A stretch of 44,678 nt of DNA, taken from NCBI GenBank assembly GCA_947649125.1, contig CANSQL010000020.1, positions 1 to 44,678 on the forward strand. The letters run 5' to 3'. Under the pieces are notes generated by a model, which ran no database searches, was not told the DNA's origin, and worked only from the letters and a program-made list of their open reading frames with translations. Below are positions 7,978-16,516 of this stretch, piece by piece. This DNA comes from an uncultured Erysipelotrichaceae bacterium (GTDB lineage Bacteria; Bacillota_I; Bacilli_A; Erysipelotrichales; Erysipelotrichaceae). Positions within the stretch are counted from its first letter, which is position 1, and each line of letters begins with the position of its first letter. The position numbers were made by a program, and so were the translations under genes.

Positions 7978-8250
7978 CAGATAAAAATAGACAATGAAAA
8001 GATAAGTAAACAGTGAACGCTTTTGTAGAGAGTCCTTGCTTGGTGAAAAAGGATAAAGGAAGTACCTGTTGAATATGGTCTTGGAGTCATCATGGTCGAG
8101 GCAGTGCTGAGGCTATGACGTGTGCGCCCGTTACAGCGCCGAGGTATCTCTGTGATTACAGACGTACCTGATGAGGTGAATTTCGTGAGGGATTCATAAA
8201 TTAAGGTGGTACACGAGCAGGTCTTCGTCCTTATGGGAGAAGGCCTTTTA
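7978..8250 (+). promoter_or_regulatory. T-box riboswitch leader
   Basis: The leader senses uncharged tRNA and permits transcription of the importer genes when the cognate amino acid is scarce. The Stem I base is visible: AAGA (7999-8002) pairs with TCTT (8079-8082) and AACAG (8009-8013) with CTGTT (8066-8070), with the AGTA (8005-8008)/GAA (8071-8073) loop-E motif between. AGAGAG and GGTG elements of the distal arm follow. The T-box AAGGTGGTACACGAG is at 8203-8217 and can pair with CGTCCTT (8226-8232) to form the antiterminator, which competes with the terminator 8220-8245. The specifier region reads GAATATGG. AUG fits the methionine transporter; see the findings for the alternative reading. 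Confidence 0.9.
8220..8250 (+). terminator. Terminator of the T-box leader
   Basis: GGTCTTCGTCC pairs with GGGAGAAGGCC around a TTAT loop (one mismatch, some G-T pairs) and is followed by CTTTTAT. Its left arm contains the bases that pair with the T-box in the antiterminated state. Confidence 0.85.
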
Positions 8251-8263
8251 TATTACGGAGGTT

Positions 8264-8332
8264 ATGATGAAGTGCTTAAAGGAATGGAAAACAAATCGAA
8301 TGTGTGACAGAAAGGGGAATGCATATGATTGA
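8264..8332 (+). CDS. Possible 22-codon upstream ORF overlapping metN
   Basis: A short ORF begins with ATGATG after the strong ribosome binding site ACGGAGGTT (8256-8263). It starts MMKCLKEWKTNRMC and ends at TGA 8330-8332, 8 bases inside metN. Three of its 22 codons are Met and two are Cys. The site in front of it looks stronger than the one in front of metN, so ribosomes could translate it and then restart on metN. It may be a coupling or leader peptide, or it may be chance; no homologue is known to me. Confidence 0.35.
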   Translation: MMKCLKEWKTNRMCDRKGNAYD

Positions 8333-9356
8333 AGTGAGACATGTGTCTAAAACATTTGAAACAAAAAAATTAAATGTACATGCGGTAAAGGATGTCAGCC
8401 TGCATATCGCTTCCGGTGAAATTTACGGCGTGATCGGCTTCAGCGGTGCCGGTAAATCAACTTTGATTCGCTGCATTAATTTATTGGAGCGTCCGACTTC
8501 GGGTGAAATACTCGTTGACGGCAGTAATATGTGTAAGCTGAATGATAAGGAGCTGCGCAGTGTCAGAAAAAAAATCGGGATGATTTTTCAGCATTTTAAC
8601 CTGATGCGTTCACGAACCGTATTTCAAAATATTGCTTTTCCGTTGAAAGACAGCGGCTTAAGCAAGCAGGAAATTGCGGCGAAAGTAACCGATTTACTGA
8701 AGCTGGTCGATCTGGTCGAAAAAAAGGATGCGTACCCTTCCGAGCTGTCAGGCGGGCAAAAGCAGCGTGTTGCGATTGCCAGAGCACTTGCGAATGATCC
8801 GAAGGTATTGCTTTGCGATGAAGCGACCAGTGCCTTGGACCCGCAGACGACGCGCTCGATTTTGCGGCTGTTGAAGGAAGTAAATCAGCGTTTGGGAATT
8901 ACGATTGTTCTGATTACGCATGAGATGGCGGTTATTAAGGAAATCTGTGATCGTGTTGCGGTGATGGAAGACGGTGAAGTCGTAGAGGAAGGCAATATTA
9001 TTGATATTTTTGCCCATCCCAAAGCACAAGTGACAAAGAACTTTATCAATACGACCTCAAGCCTGTCTAAAATCTATGAGATGGTGGAAAACAATTCGCC
9101 GATCACGCAGCTTTCAAAAGGGCAGTGGCTCGTTCATTTGAAATACGGTGCCGGCAATACGAAGGAAGCACTGTTATCGCATATGACAAGAGAAATGCAG
9201 GTTGATACAAGTATTATTTACGGTAATGTCGAAGTGATTCATGATACGCCGCTGGGTGATCTTGTCGTCATTTTGGACGGTAAGGAAAGCGATATAAAAA
9301 ATGCGGTTGCCTATGCGAAGGCAAACGGTGTGGAAGTTGAGGTGATCGCGTCATGA
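8325..9356 (+). CDS. metN: Methionine ABC transporter ATP-binding protein MetN
   Basis: This is the ATPase subunit of the MetNIQ importer for methionine. The 343-residue protein has Walker A GFSGAGKS (38-45), signature LSGGQ (141-145), Walker B VLLCDE (161-166) and the H-loop in LITHEMAV. The last 90 or so residues form the C-terminal NIL domain (ending GVEVEVIAS), which in known MetN proteins binds methionine and inhibits transport. The ATG at 8325 is chosen because AAAGGGGAAT precedes it; the GTG at 8304 has no site. The stop codon overlaps the metI start by 4 bases. Transcription is under T-box control. Confidence 0.94.
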   Translation: MIEVRHVSKTFETKKLNVHAVKDVSLHIASGEIYGVIGFSGAGKSTLIRCINLLERPTSGEILVDGSNMCKLNDKELRSVRKKIGMIFQHFNLMRSRTVFQNIAFPLKDSGLSKQEIAAKVTDLLKLVDLVEKKDAYPSELSGGQKQRVAIARALANDPKVLLCDEATSALDPQTTRSILRLLKEVNQRLGITIVLITHEMAVIKEICDRVAVMEDGEVVEEGNIIDIFAHPKAQVTKNFINTTSSLSKIYEMVENNSPITQLSKGQWLVHLKYGAGNTKEALLSHMTREMQVDTSIIYGNVEVIHDTPLGDLVVILDGKESDIKNAVAYAKANGVEVEVIAS

Positions 9357-10030
9357 GTTGGTTATCAGAGTGGATTCCCAATGTAGTGGAATTGGCAGAT
9401 GAATTTCCGGCAGGTATGATGCAGACATTACAGATGCTGCTGATTCCGGGAGCGATTTCATTCGTGCTGGGAGTTATATTCGGTGTAACATTGATTGTTA
9501 CGCGCAAGGGCGGCATTATGGAGAATCGTATTATATTCTTCCTTTTGGATAAGCTTGTGAATCTGTTTCGCTCGATTCCCTTTATTATCCTAATGACGCT
9601 GTTGGTCGGTTTTACCCGCTTCTTGATGGGAACTTCCATCGGTGTTGCCGGAGCGCTTCCGTCCTTAGTCGTAGGTACGACACCGTTTTTCTCAAGACAG
9701 ATTGAAAGTGCCTTGGCAGAGGTAGATCAGGGTGTGATCGAGGCAAGTCAGGCAATGGGGCTTTCACCGATGCAGATCATCATGCGTGTTTATCTGCGTG
9801 AAAGCATTCCCGGGATTGCCAGAGCGACAACGATTACTTTGATTTCGTTGGTTGGCTTGACCGCGATTGCCGGAGCGATCGGTGCCGGCGGACTCGGTGA
9901 TATGGCGATTCGTTACGGCTATCAGCGCAATATGTATGATGTAACGTATGTAGTGGTAATCATTATCTTATTGATGATTACGTTGATTCAAACAATCGGC
10001 GATGTGATTGTAAAAAAGACATCGCATTAA
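9353..10030 (+). CDS. metI: Methionine ABC transporter permease MetI
   Basis: The 225-residue membrane permease has five or so transmembrane helices. The binding-protein-dependent transport signature is the EAA loop EASQAMGLSPMQIIMRVYLRESIPGI. The segment AIAGAIGAGGLGDMAIRYGYQRN is characteristic of MetI. It forms the pore of the MetNIQ importer together with the MetN dimer. Its ATG overlaps metN by 4 bases (ATGA), and metQ follows after 43 bases with its own strong ribosome binding site, which would allow higher synthesis of the binding protein. Confidence 0.94.
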   Translation: MSWLSEWIPNVVELADEFPAGMMQTLQMLLIPGAISFVLGVIFGVTLIVTRKGGIMENRIIFFLLDKLVNLFRSIPFIILMTLLVGFTRFLMGTSIGVAGALPSLVVGTTPFFSRQIESALAEVDQGVIEASQAMGLSPMQIIMRVYLRESIPGIARATTITLISLVGLTAIAGAIGAGGLGDMAIRYGYQRNMYDVTYVVVIIILLMITLIQTIGDVIVKKTSH

Positions 10031-10073
10031 AATGACAATAAGTAAAGAAAACATACTTTAGGAGGAAAAGAAA

Positions 10074-10916
10074 ATGAAAAAACTATTGACAGGTGCATTG
10101 GCACTGCTTGTATGTGTAAGCTTGGCAGGCTGCGGCAGCGGCGATAAGGAGAGCGATTCCAAAAAGCTGAAAATCGGCGCAACCAGCGCTCCTCATGCGG
10201 TAATTCTAAATGAGGCAAAGAAGTACATGAGTGAAAAGGGCTATGAATTAGAGGTTGTGGAATTTACCGATTGGAAGCAGTTGGATCCTTCGACAAGCGA
10301 CGGTTCCTTAGATGCGAATTATTTCCAGCATCAGCCGTACTTAGATCAGTACAATGCGGATGCAGGCTATGAGAGCGGCAAGGACGGTTATTTAGTCAGC
10401 GTCGGTTCAATTCACTTTGAACCGCTCGGGATTTACGCTGAAGAACCAAACGGAAAAAAGGCAATTTCCGCCGATGATTTAGCAGACGGCGATAAGATTG
10501 CCGTACCGAATGATGCGACCAATGAAGCACGTGCTTTACTGCTGCTTGAAAAATACGGTATCATTAAGTTAAAAGAAGGTGTCGGTGTCAACGCTACCGT
10601 TAAGGATATTGAATCAAAGGCAAAGGATATTGAGCTGTTTGAAATGGAAGCGGCACAAATTCCTAATAAGTTAGCTGATGTGAAATTCGCGGTTGTCAAC
10701 GGTAATTATGCGTTGGATGCGAAAATCACCGATAAGCTGATCTGCGCCGAGGAAAAGGATGATGAAGCGGCGAAAACCTACGCAAATGTTGTTGCGGTAA
10801 CAGAAGCGAATAAGGACAATGAAGCAGTAAAGGCACTCGTTGAAGTGTTAAAGAGTGAGGATATTCAAAATTATATCAATAAAACTTTCTCCGGTGTTGT
10901 AGTACCGGCACAATAA
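10074..10916 (+). CDS. metQ: Methionine-binding lipoprotein MetQ
   Basis: This is the substrate-binding lipoprotein of the MetNIQ importer (NlpA family), 280 residues. A lipoprotein signal peptide ends in the lipobox LAGC with Cys20, so the protein is anchored on the outer face of the membrane. Family segments include IGATSAPHAVIL, DANYFQHQPYLDQYN and AVPNDATNEARALLLLEKYGIIKL, whose Asn/Arg contact the ligand carboxylate in MetQ structures. The ribosome binding site TAGGAGG is strong. A terminator follows directly. The ligand could be another amino acid, since NlpA-family proteins vary, but MetN's NIL domain supports methionine. Confidence 0.92.
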   Translation: MKKLLTGALALLVCVSLAGCGSGDKESDSKKLKIGATSAPHAVILNEAKKYMSEKGYELEVVEFTDWKQLDPSTSDGSLDANYFQHQPYLDQYNADAGYESGKDGYLVSVGSIHFEPLGIYAEEPNGKKAISADDLADGDKIAVPNDATNEARALLLLEKYGIIKLKEGVGVNATVKDIESKAKDIELFEMEAAQIPNKLADVKFAVVNGNYALDAKITDKLICAEEKDDEAAKTYANVVAVTEANKDNEAVKALVEVLKSEDIQNYINKTFSGVVVPAQ

Positions 10917-10923
10917 ACAAACG

Positions 10924-10949
10924 GCATCGTCGCTGACGGTGCTTTTTTT
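10924..10949 (+). terminator. Terminator of metNIQ
   Basis: GCATCGTC (10924-10931) pairs with GACGGTGC (10935-10942) around a 3-base loop and is followed by seven T. Confidence 0.85.
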
Positions 10950-11100
10950 GTGCGTATTAAGTGATACATGAAAAGTATGGTTGTGAAGTTGGTTCGCTTG
11001 TGTAATACGAGATAGATGAAAAAACAGAAAGAATTAGGAAACTATGGCAAATTTGCATAAACCATTGTATAATACTACTGAGTAAGGAGGGTGAATTGCC

Positions 11101-11829
11101 TTGATTACTTATATTCGTAAAAATGCCATGTTCGTCGGATTGCTTACGGTACTGATCGTTGTCAGCATCTGCTTCGGCGGATATACGCTGATTCAAAAAA
11201 ATGAGCATAATGAGGTTGTACTGCCGCCCGATCAAGAGGAGCCGACAGTGAATGATGCGGAAATTGCGGAATTTGAAGGCAGCTACGGAAGTGATGCAAG
11301 CGTTCATTTAAGCTGGAGCATCAAGCGAAATAATCATGAATTAAAAAGCGTCAAGCTGTTTCATGACGGGAAACAAATCGGCGGTGAAATGAAGGATTTG
11401 TCTTCCTTTGAAATGGCTCAAAGCCTGTATCAGTTTCCTGCCGGTAATTGTAAATTTACCTTACAGGCTGAATTTGATGAAAATACCACACTTACAAAAG
11501 ATGTCGATGTATTTATTCGCTATGTCATGAATATCGAAATGGAGCATCAACCGGTCAAGGACGGAGTGTTGTTGAAGTTGAAATATGCTTATGATAAACA
11601 AAGTCCTGTCAGTGTTCCGCGAATCAAATTTACAAACGGAAGCAATGTGCCGTTTTCCGTCTCATATCAAGACACGAAGAAAAAAGTCAACGGTACGATC
11701 GTTCAGGCGGAAACGACCTTTCAGCTGAATACGCAAAGCATTGCGCCGGGAAACTATCCGGTTACGATACGTTGGATTTTTGAAGGCTTGAATATCTCCA
11801 AGGATTTTGAGATAACCGTAACGAAGTAA
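11101..11829 (+). CDS. Membrane-anchored extracellular Ig-like protein, unknown function
   Basis: The 242-residue protein has an N-terminal membrane anchor (about residues 9-30, rich in L, V, I) with no lipobox, so the rest should lie outside the cell. The outer part (from about residue 58) looks like two Ig-like beta-sandwich domains: one with DASVHLSWSIKRNNHELKSVKLFHDG and a second ending PGNYPVTIRWIFEGLNISKDFEITVT. I do not recognise a named family. The start is a TTG at 11101 after AAGGAGGG, which is a good site. A TATAAT (11068-11073) upstream gives a likely promoter, though its -35 is weak. The coiled-coil gene 27 bases downstream is probably in the same operon. Confidence 0.6.
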   Translation: MITYIRKNAMFVGLLTVLIVVSICFGGYTLIQKNEHNEVVLPPDQEEPTVNDAEIAEFEGSYGSDASVHLSWSIKRNNHELKSVKLFHDGKQIGGEMKDLSSFEMAQSLYQFPAGNCKFTLQAEFDENTTLTKDVDVFIRYVMNIEMEHQPVKDGVLLKLKYAYDKQSPVSVPRIKFTNGSNVPFSVSYQDTKKKVNGTIVQAETTFQLNTQSIAPGNYPVTIRWIFEGLNISKDFEITVTK

Positions 11830-11856
11830 TAAAGAATAAAAAGGATAGGTGATAGA

Positions 11857-12768
11857 ATGAAAAGCATCGATCAAAAATTAATTGAGAATCAATATCGAAT
11901 GATCAGAGGAAGCTACTTGCGCCGGCAGTTGAAACAGCTGAATGAACAATTAGCGCTTGAACAACAGACCTTATTACGCTTGAAGCAGGCAGTCACAAAG
12001 GAAAACGATGATGTGAGTCGCTTAGCCAATGTTTCGATGAAGCGCTTATTTTCCGTATTGAACGGCAGAGGTGAGCTGCGCTTGGAAAAGGAGCGGGCAG
12101 AAGCATTTCGTGCCGCATTGGATTATAAGCTGAAACTGAATGATATTGAATATTTGACGCATCAGAAAAATCTGTTGACAAGTGAGCTGAAAAGCTATGA
12201 TAATTTAAATAAGACCTATGAGGAGCTGTTGGAAATTAAACGGAAATCACTTTCTGTCGATGCCTTAAATGCGGTCAGAGCGGCTGAAAAGCGCCTTGAA
12301 GCCGCAATGAATCAGGAAAAGGAATTAAAGGAAGCCTTGGAAAGCGGTAAAAAGCTTTGTTCCTGCTTCACTTATATACTGGATCATCTAAATGATTTAG
12401 TTGAGGATACCACAGATGCGAAAAGCTTATGGTATCCCACGGTATCTCAGGATGAAATCGATGATGTGATGAAGGAAATCACCAATCTGAATACGATCTG
12501 GAATCACTTTATCAAAGAGCTTCAAGACATCGATGTTACACTTCCCGAGCAGTTCGATCAGACATTTTTATTAAATGTCAGTGATTATGTAGCTGAGGGA
12601 GACTGTCATGATGCGAAGCGCATTGATACCTCTTATGATTGTTTGAATGCGACGTATTCCGATGTCAGAGAGCTGTTAAATATGCTCGGTATGCGTTTAC
12701 AGGATTTGGAATATCAAATATTCGATCAACAGCTGATGATTGAGGAAAGCATTGCGAGCGGAGAATAA
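11857..12768 (+). CDS. Coiled-coil protein of unknown function
   Basis: A 303-residue hydrophilic protein dominated by heptad-like stretches, for example around residues 20-55 (LRRQLKQLNEQLALEQQTLLRLKQAV) and 95-150. It has no signal peptide or membrane segment, so it is probably cytoplasmic. A second half (about 170-303) is mixed and contains WYPTVSQDEIDDVMKEI. I recognise no family. It follows the membrane-anchored Ig-like gene with a GATAGGTGAT ribosome binding site and ends before a terminator shared with the convergent ABC exporter genes. A cytoplasmic partner of the anchored protein is possible but is inferred from position only. Confidence 0.6.
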   Translation: MKSIDQKLIENQYRMIRGSYLRRQLKQLNEQLALEQQTLLRLKQAVTKENDDVSRLANVSMKRLFSVLNGRGELRLEKERAEAFRAALDYKLKLNDIEYLTHQKNLLTSELKSYDNLNKTYEELLEIKRKSLSVDALNAVRAAEKRLEAAMNQEKELKEALESGKKLCSCFTYILDHLNDLVEDTTDAKSLWYPTVSQDEIDDVMKEITNLNTIWNHFIKELQDIDVTLPEQFDQTFLLNVSDYVAEGDCHDAKRIDTSYDCLNATYSDVRELLNMLGMRLQDLEYQIFDQQLMIEESIASGE

Positions 12769-12770
12769 TA

Positions 12771-12823
12771 AGAAAAAGAATAGGCAATTGTAGGATTGAA
12801 TACAAAGGCTTATTCTTTTTTTT
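12771..12823. terminator. Terminator between the coiled-coil gene and the ABC exporter
   Basis: AAAAAGAATA near 12773-12782 pairs with TATTCTTTTT near 12810-12820 across a long loop; T and A tracts flank both sides, so it may work in both directions. Confidence 0.6.
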
Positions 12824-12842
12824 GATATGATTGAACTGTAGA

Positions 12843-14573
12843 TCAAGATGTTTGAGCGGCTTTAAACTGACTTTGATATAAGGAAGCATAGGCACCTTGT
12901 TTTTGCAGAAGCTCCTCATGGGTTCCTTGTTCAATGATGTTTCCTTGTTCCATCACAAGAATTTGATCGCTGTTGATTATAGTGGAAAGTCGATGCGCAA
13001 TCACAAAGCTTGTTTTATTTTTCATCAGCTTTTCCATTGCGATATTCACATGTACCTCACTTCGAGTATCCATATTAGAGGTTGCTTCATCTAATATTAG
13101 AATTTGCGGATTCATCAGCATAACTCTTGTAACGGAAAGCAGCTGACGCTGTCCTTGAGACAGGAAGGAATGATTGTGAATCATTGTTTGATAACCTTGC
13201 GGAAGCTTGACGATAAACTCATGTGCGCCGCTTTCCTTTGCGGCTGATATGATTTCATCGTCGCTTGCATCTCGTTTTCCGTAGGCGATGATATTGCGTA
13301 TCGTATCCTCACCCAAATACGTGTCTTGAAGCACCATGCCGAAATGAGAACGCAGCTGTTCTCGGGACAGCTTTGCGATATCGACACCGTCTAAGAGAAT
13401 CTGTCCGCTGTTTAATTCATAGAAGCGCATAATCAGGTTGATCAAGGTCGTTTTACCGGCCCCTGTTTTACCGACGACCGCGATTCTGTTGCCTGCCGGT
13501 ATATCTAAGGATAGCTGATTCATCAACAGATGATTCGGCTCGTAGCCGAAGGATACTGATTTGAATTCAATATGTCCGTGACAAGTTTTCAGCTCACTGC
13601 TTACTTCGTTATTTTCCTGCGGCATATCCAAGAGTGCGAAAACGCGCTGTGCTCCGGCAAGTGCTGCCTGAAGCTGTGTCATTACACCGCTGATTTCATT
13701 GAACGGCTTAGCGAAGGTATTGGAATAGATCAAAAAGCTGGAGATATTTCCCATCGTGATTTTTCCAAGCAGCGCCAAGAAGGTAGCGCTGATACCGACG
13801 ATCGTATATGCGCCGTTTGTCACAAGTCTTGTCGACGGATTCACCAGTGAGCCGTAAAACTGTGAGTTTTTTCCCGATGTATAAAGCTGATCATTCAAGG
13901 CTTGAAACTGTTCACATGCCTGTTTTTCTTGATTAAACAGCTTCAGTGTATGAATGCCCTGCAGCATTTCCTGAGTGAAGGCGTTTATTTTACCGCTGTC
14001 ATTTGCCTGTGCGATAAAAAACTTATGAGAATGCGAAGCGATGAATTTCGCAACCAAAAAAGTAAAGGGGGCACAGAGAATCACGATGATCGTCATTGTT
14101 AAATTGATGTTCAGCATAAAGAAGATTGCCGCTATGATCGTAACTGCACCGCTTAATAAGGTGGAAAGTGCCTGTATCAAACCATCTGACAATAATTCGA
14201 TATCATTGGAGAAGCGTGTCATGATATCGCCGTGATCGTGTGTATCATAATAGCTGATCGGAAGCAGCTCCAGCTTCTTGATCAGGGCCTTTCTCAGCTT
14301 ATAGCTGAAGCTAAAGGCAATACGATTACTGAAAAGCATCATAAGCCATGTCGTTAATGAGGCGATGCAATACAAAACAATTAAAAGAATCAGTTTTTGA
14401 ATGATTGCATCAAAGGGAATTTGATTTGTGATATCATCGATGATATCACCGATCAACAGCGGCGCATAAAGGTTGGCACCTACGGAAATTAATGCAAATA
14501 TCATCGCTGAGATCAGTGCGCCCTTGTCTTGGCGAAGGTAGGAAAGAATACGCTTTATAAGTGCTTGATTCAT
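12843..14573 (-). CDS. Heterodimeric ABC exporter subunit with consensus ATPase residues
   Basis: The 576-residue half-transporter has an N-terminal six-helix exporter domain (about 1-310) and a C-terminal ATPase. Walker A is GKTGAGKT (368-375), Walker B ends in ILILDE with the catalytic Glu496, and the H-loop is AHRLS with His527. The signature is LSQGQ (471-475) instead of LSGGQ. This is the known layout of heterodimeric exporters such as BmrCD or TM287/288: this subunit donates the active Walker B and a weakened signature. Its start overlaps the stop of the partner gene by 4 bases. The substrate (drug, peptide or lipid) cannot be told from sequence. Confidence 0.9.
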   Translation of the reverse strand: MNQALIKRILSYLRQDKGALISAMIFALISVGANLYAPLLIGDIIDDITNQIPFDAIIQKLILLIVLYCIASLTTWLMMLFSNRIAFSFSYKLRKALIKKLELLPISYYDTHDHGDIMTRFSNDIELLSDGLIQALSTLLSGAVTIIAAIFFMLNINLTMTIIVILCAPFTFLVAKFIASHSHKFFIAQANDSGKINAFTQEMLQGIHTLKLFNQEKQACEQFQALNDQLYTSGKNSQFYGSLVNPSTRLVTNGAYTIVGISATFLALLGKITMGNISSFLIYSNTFAKPFNEISGVMTQLQAALAGAQRVFALLDMPQENNEVSSELKTCHGHIEFKSVSFGYEPNHLLMNQLSLDIPAGNRIAVVGKTGAGKTTLINLIMRFYELNSGQILLDGVDIAKLSREQLRSHFGMVLQDTYLGEDTIRNIIAYGKRDASDDEIISAAKESGAHEFIVKLPQGYQTMIHNHSFLSQGQRQLLSVTRVMLMNPQILILDEATSNMDTRSEVHVNIAMEKLMKNKTSFVIAHRLSTIINSDQILVMEQGNIIEQGTHEELLQKQGAYASLYQSQFKAAQTS

Positions 14574-16285
14574 TGTGCACCAACCTTTCCGAACTGTTGT
14601 GAATGACAGATTTCACGATATACAAGACAGCTGTCATAGAGGTTTTCATGTGTATCGAAACCGACCGCATAGCCGTTATCCAGCACCAAAATTTTATCAC
14701 AGCGATATAATGTGGCAACGCGCTGTGAAATGATTATTTTTGTCATCTCACGATAGCTGTTCAATGCTTCTCTCAGTTTAGCATCTGTTTCAAAATCCAA
14801 GGCGCTGAAGGAGTCATCAAAAACAGTGATTTTCGTATTACGTAAAAGACCGCGGGCTATCGCAATTCGCTGTCTTTGTCCGCCGGAGAGGTTTTTACCG
14901 CCGGCTTCAATGGGGTGCTCAAGCCCTTTACCCTTTTGTTTTACGAAATCGAGTGCCTGTGCATCATTCAATGCCTTCCATAAATCAGAATCGTTCGCAT
15001 CGCTGTTGCCCTGCAGGAGATTATCACGCAGCGTACCGGAGAACAGCTCACTCGTTTGCGGAATCAAGGTGATGAGCTTATTCAGAAGCTGTGGATCATA
15101 TTGAGCGGGTGCAGCGCCGAACAGGCGAATTCCGTCACACGGATACAGATTCATCCAAACAGCTGCCAAGGTTGATTTACCGCTGCCTGTACCGCCAATG
15201 ATTCCGATGCTTTGACCGCTTACGATTTGAAGCGTAATATCATTTAATGAGGGATTGGCAGCTTTTTTATAGGTAAAGCTCATATGATCGCATTGTATCG
15301 CTGTCTGTGGATCGGGAACTGTATTTAATGTGCCGCTTTCTTGTCTGATTTTCATTGCCAACAGCTCATTGACACGTTCTGCACTTGCTTGTGCCTTGGA
15401 AAAAATCACGATTAAGTTAGATACAGCGACCAGTGCCAGTAAAATTTGTGTGGCATAATTGATAAAAGCAATCAAGGTTCCGGCAGGGATTGCCTCAGGA
15501 AGCGTCAGCATGCCGTTCCATAACAGTATAACGATCGCACCGTTGATAATAAGCGCAGTGATCGGATTTAATAATGCGGACAAGCGACTGACTTGAAGCA
15601 TTTGTTTCTGCAGGTCAAAAGCGGCTTCTTCTAATTGTTTCGAGGCATGGCGCTGTGATAAAAAGGCGCGTATGACTCTGACACCCGACAGATTCTGTTC
15701 TAAAATGCTTAAAAAACGATCGAGCTTTTTTTGATAGGTCTGATACAGCGGAGTTGTATATTTAATATATAATGTAAGCACAAGGGCGATTAACGGCACA
15801 CAGGCAATTAAAATAAGTGCCAGTCTCATATCCAATAACATTGCCATAAGTACAGCACCGATTACGATAAACGGTGATCGTATGACAAGTCGTATCAGCA
15901 TCGCCACTGCCAGCTGGAGCTGATTGACATCATTTGAAATTCTTGTGAACAGTGTTGAATGGGAAAATTCATCTAAATCCTCATAGGACAGCTTCATGAT
16001 ATGCGCAAATAATAAATTTCGCATATTCGTGCCGAAGCCTTGCGCTGCAACAGCTGCATTATATTGACATATAAGAGAAAAGCCAAAGCCGATAAACACC
16101 ATGAGCACCATAAGGGCACCGTAGGTGATCACGACCTGTTGATCGTGCTGCATAACACCTTCATTTATCATAAATGCCATAATCGTAGGCAATATCAATT
16201 CAAGAATTGCTTCAATCCATTTGCACAGCGGTCCGATGATACATTGCTTGCGAAACGGCTTTAAATAGGGAAGTAATGCTTTCAT
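14570..16285 (-). CDS. Heterodimeric ABC exporter subunit with degenerate ATPase residues
   Basis: The 571-residue half-transporter is the first gene of the pair on the minus strand. It has a six-helix membrane domain (about 1-305) and an ATPase with Walker A GGTGSGKS (364-371) and a consensus LSGGQ (466-470). The catalytic Glu is replaced by Asp491 (ITVFDD) and the switch His by Gln521 (ISQRV). With the LSQGQ of the partner, one composite ATP site is consensus and the other degenerate, as known for heterodimeric exporters. The ribosome binding site is GAAGGGA. An extended A/T-rich leader precedes it, but no clear promoter could be fixed. Confidence 0.9.
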   Translation of the reverse strand: MKALLPYLKPFRKQCIIGPLCKWIEAILELILPTIMAFMINEGVMQHDQQVVITYGALMVLMVFIGFGFSLICQYNAAVAAQGFGTNMRNLLFAHIMKLSYEDLDEFSHSTLFTRISNDVNQLQLAVAMLIRLVIRSPFIVIGAVLMAMLLDMRLALILIACVPLIALVLTLYIKYTTPLYQTYQKKLDRFLSILEQNLSGVRVIRAFLSQRHASKQLEEAAFDLQKQMLQVSRLSALLNPITALIINGAIVILLWNGMLTLPEAIPAGTLIAFINYATQILLALVAVSNLIVIFSKAQASAERVNELLAMKIRQESGTLNTVPDPQTAIQCDHMSFTYKKAANPSLNDITLQIVSGQSIGIIGGTGSGKSTLAAVWMNLYPCDGIRLFGAAPAQYDPQLLNKLITLIPQTSELFSGTLRDNLLQGNSDANDSDLWKALNDAQALDFVKQKGKGLEHPIEAGGKNLSGGQRQRIAIARGLLRNTKITVFDDSFSALDFETDAKLREALNSYREMTKIIISQRVATLYRCDKILVLDNGYAVGFDTHENLYDSCLVYREICHSQQFGKVGAQ

Positions 16286-16444
16286 AATGCGTCCCTTCTT
16301 TCCTTATGCTTTCTTATTTATTCTGCATTATTTTATCATAAGTATCCGCGAAAGGAAATATTTGTTAAAGAGAGCGGACTCTATATGCAGATATTGATTC
16401 ACACCAGATGCACAAGTACGTAATACTGTGAGCACATAAACATA

Positions 16445-16480
16445 AAAAAGGGTAAGTAATGTGTCTCTTACTCACCTTTT
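16445..16480 (-). terminator. Probable terminator of the small hypothetical gene
   Basis: On the minus strand AAAAGGTGAGTAA pairs imperfectly with TTACTTACCCTTTT and ends in a T tract, 36 bases after the stop codon of the gene at 16517-16807. Confidence 0.5.
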
Positions 16481-16516
16481 CGTCATAATGATAATACTGA
16501 TACTGCCGAGCAGTTT

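Noticed and set aside
8074-8078. Tryptophan (UGG) as T-box specifier
   Set aside because: UGG is two bases out of the loop-E register, and the transporter carries a MetN NIL domain and a MetQ-type binding protein.
10433-10699. Minus-strand ORF inside metQ
   Set aside because: It lies fully within a well-supported lipoprotein gene and has no start signal or known domain.
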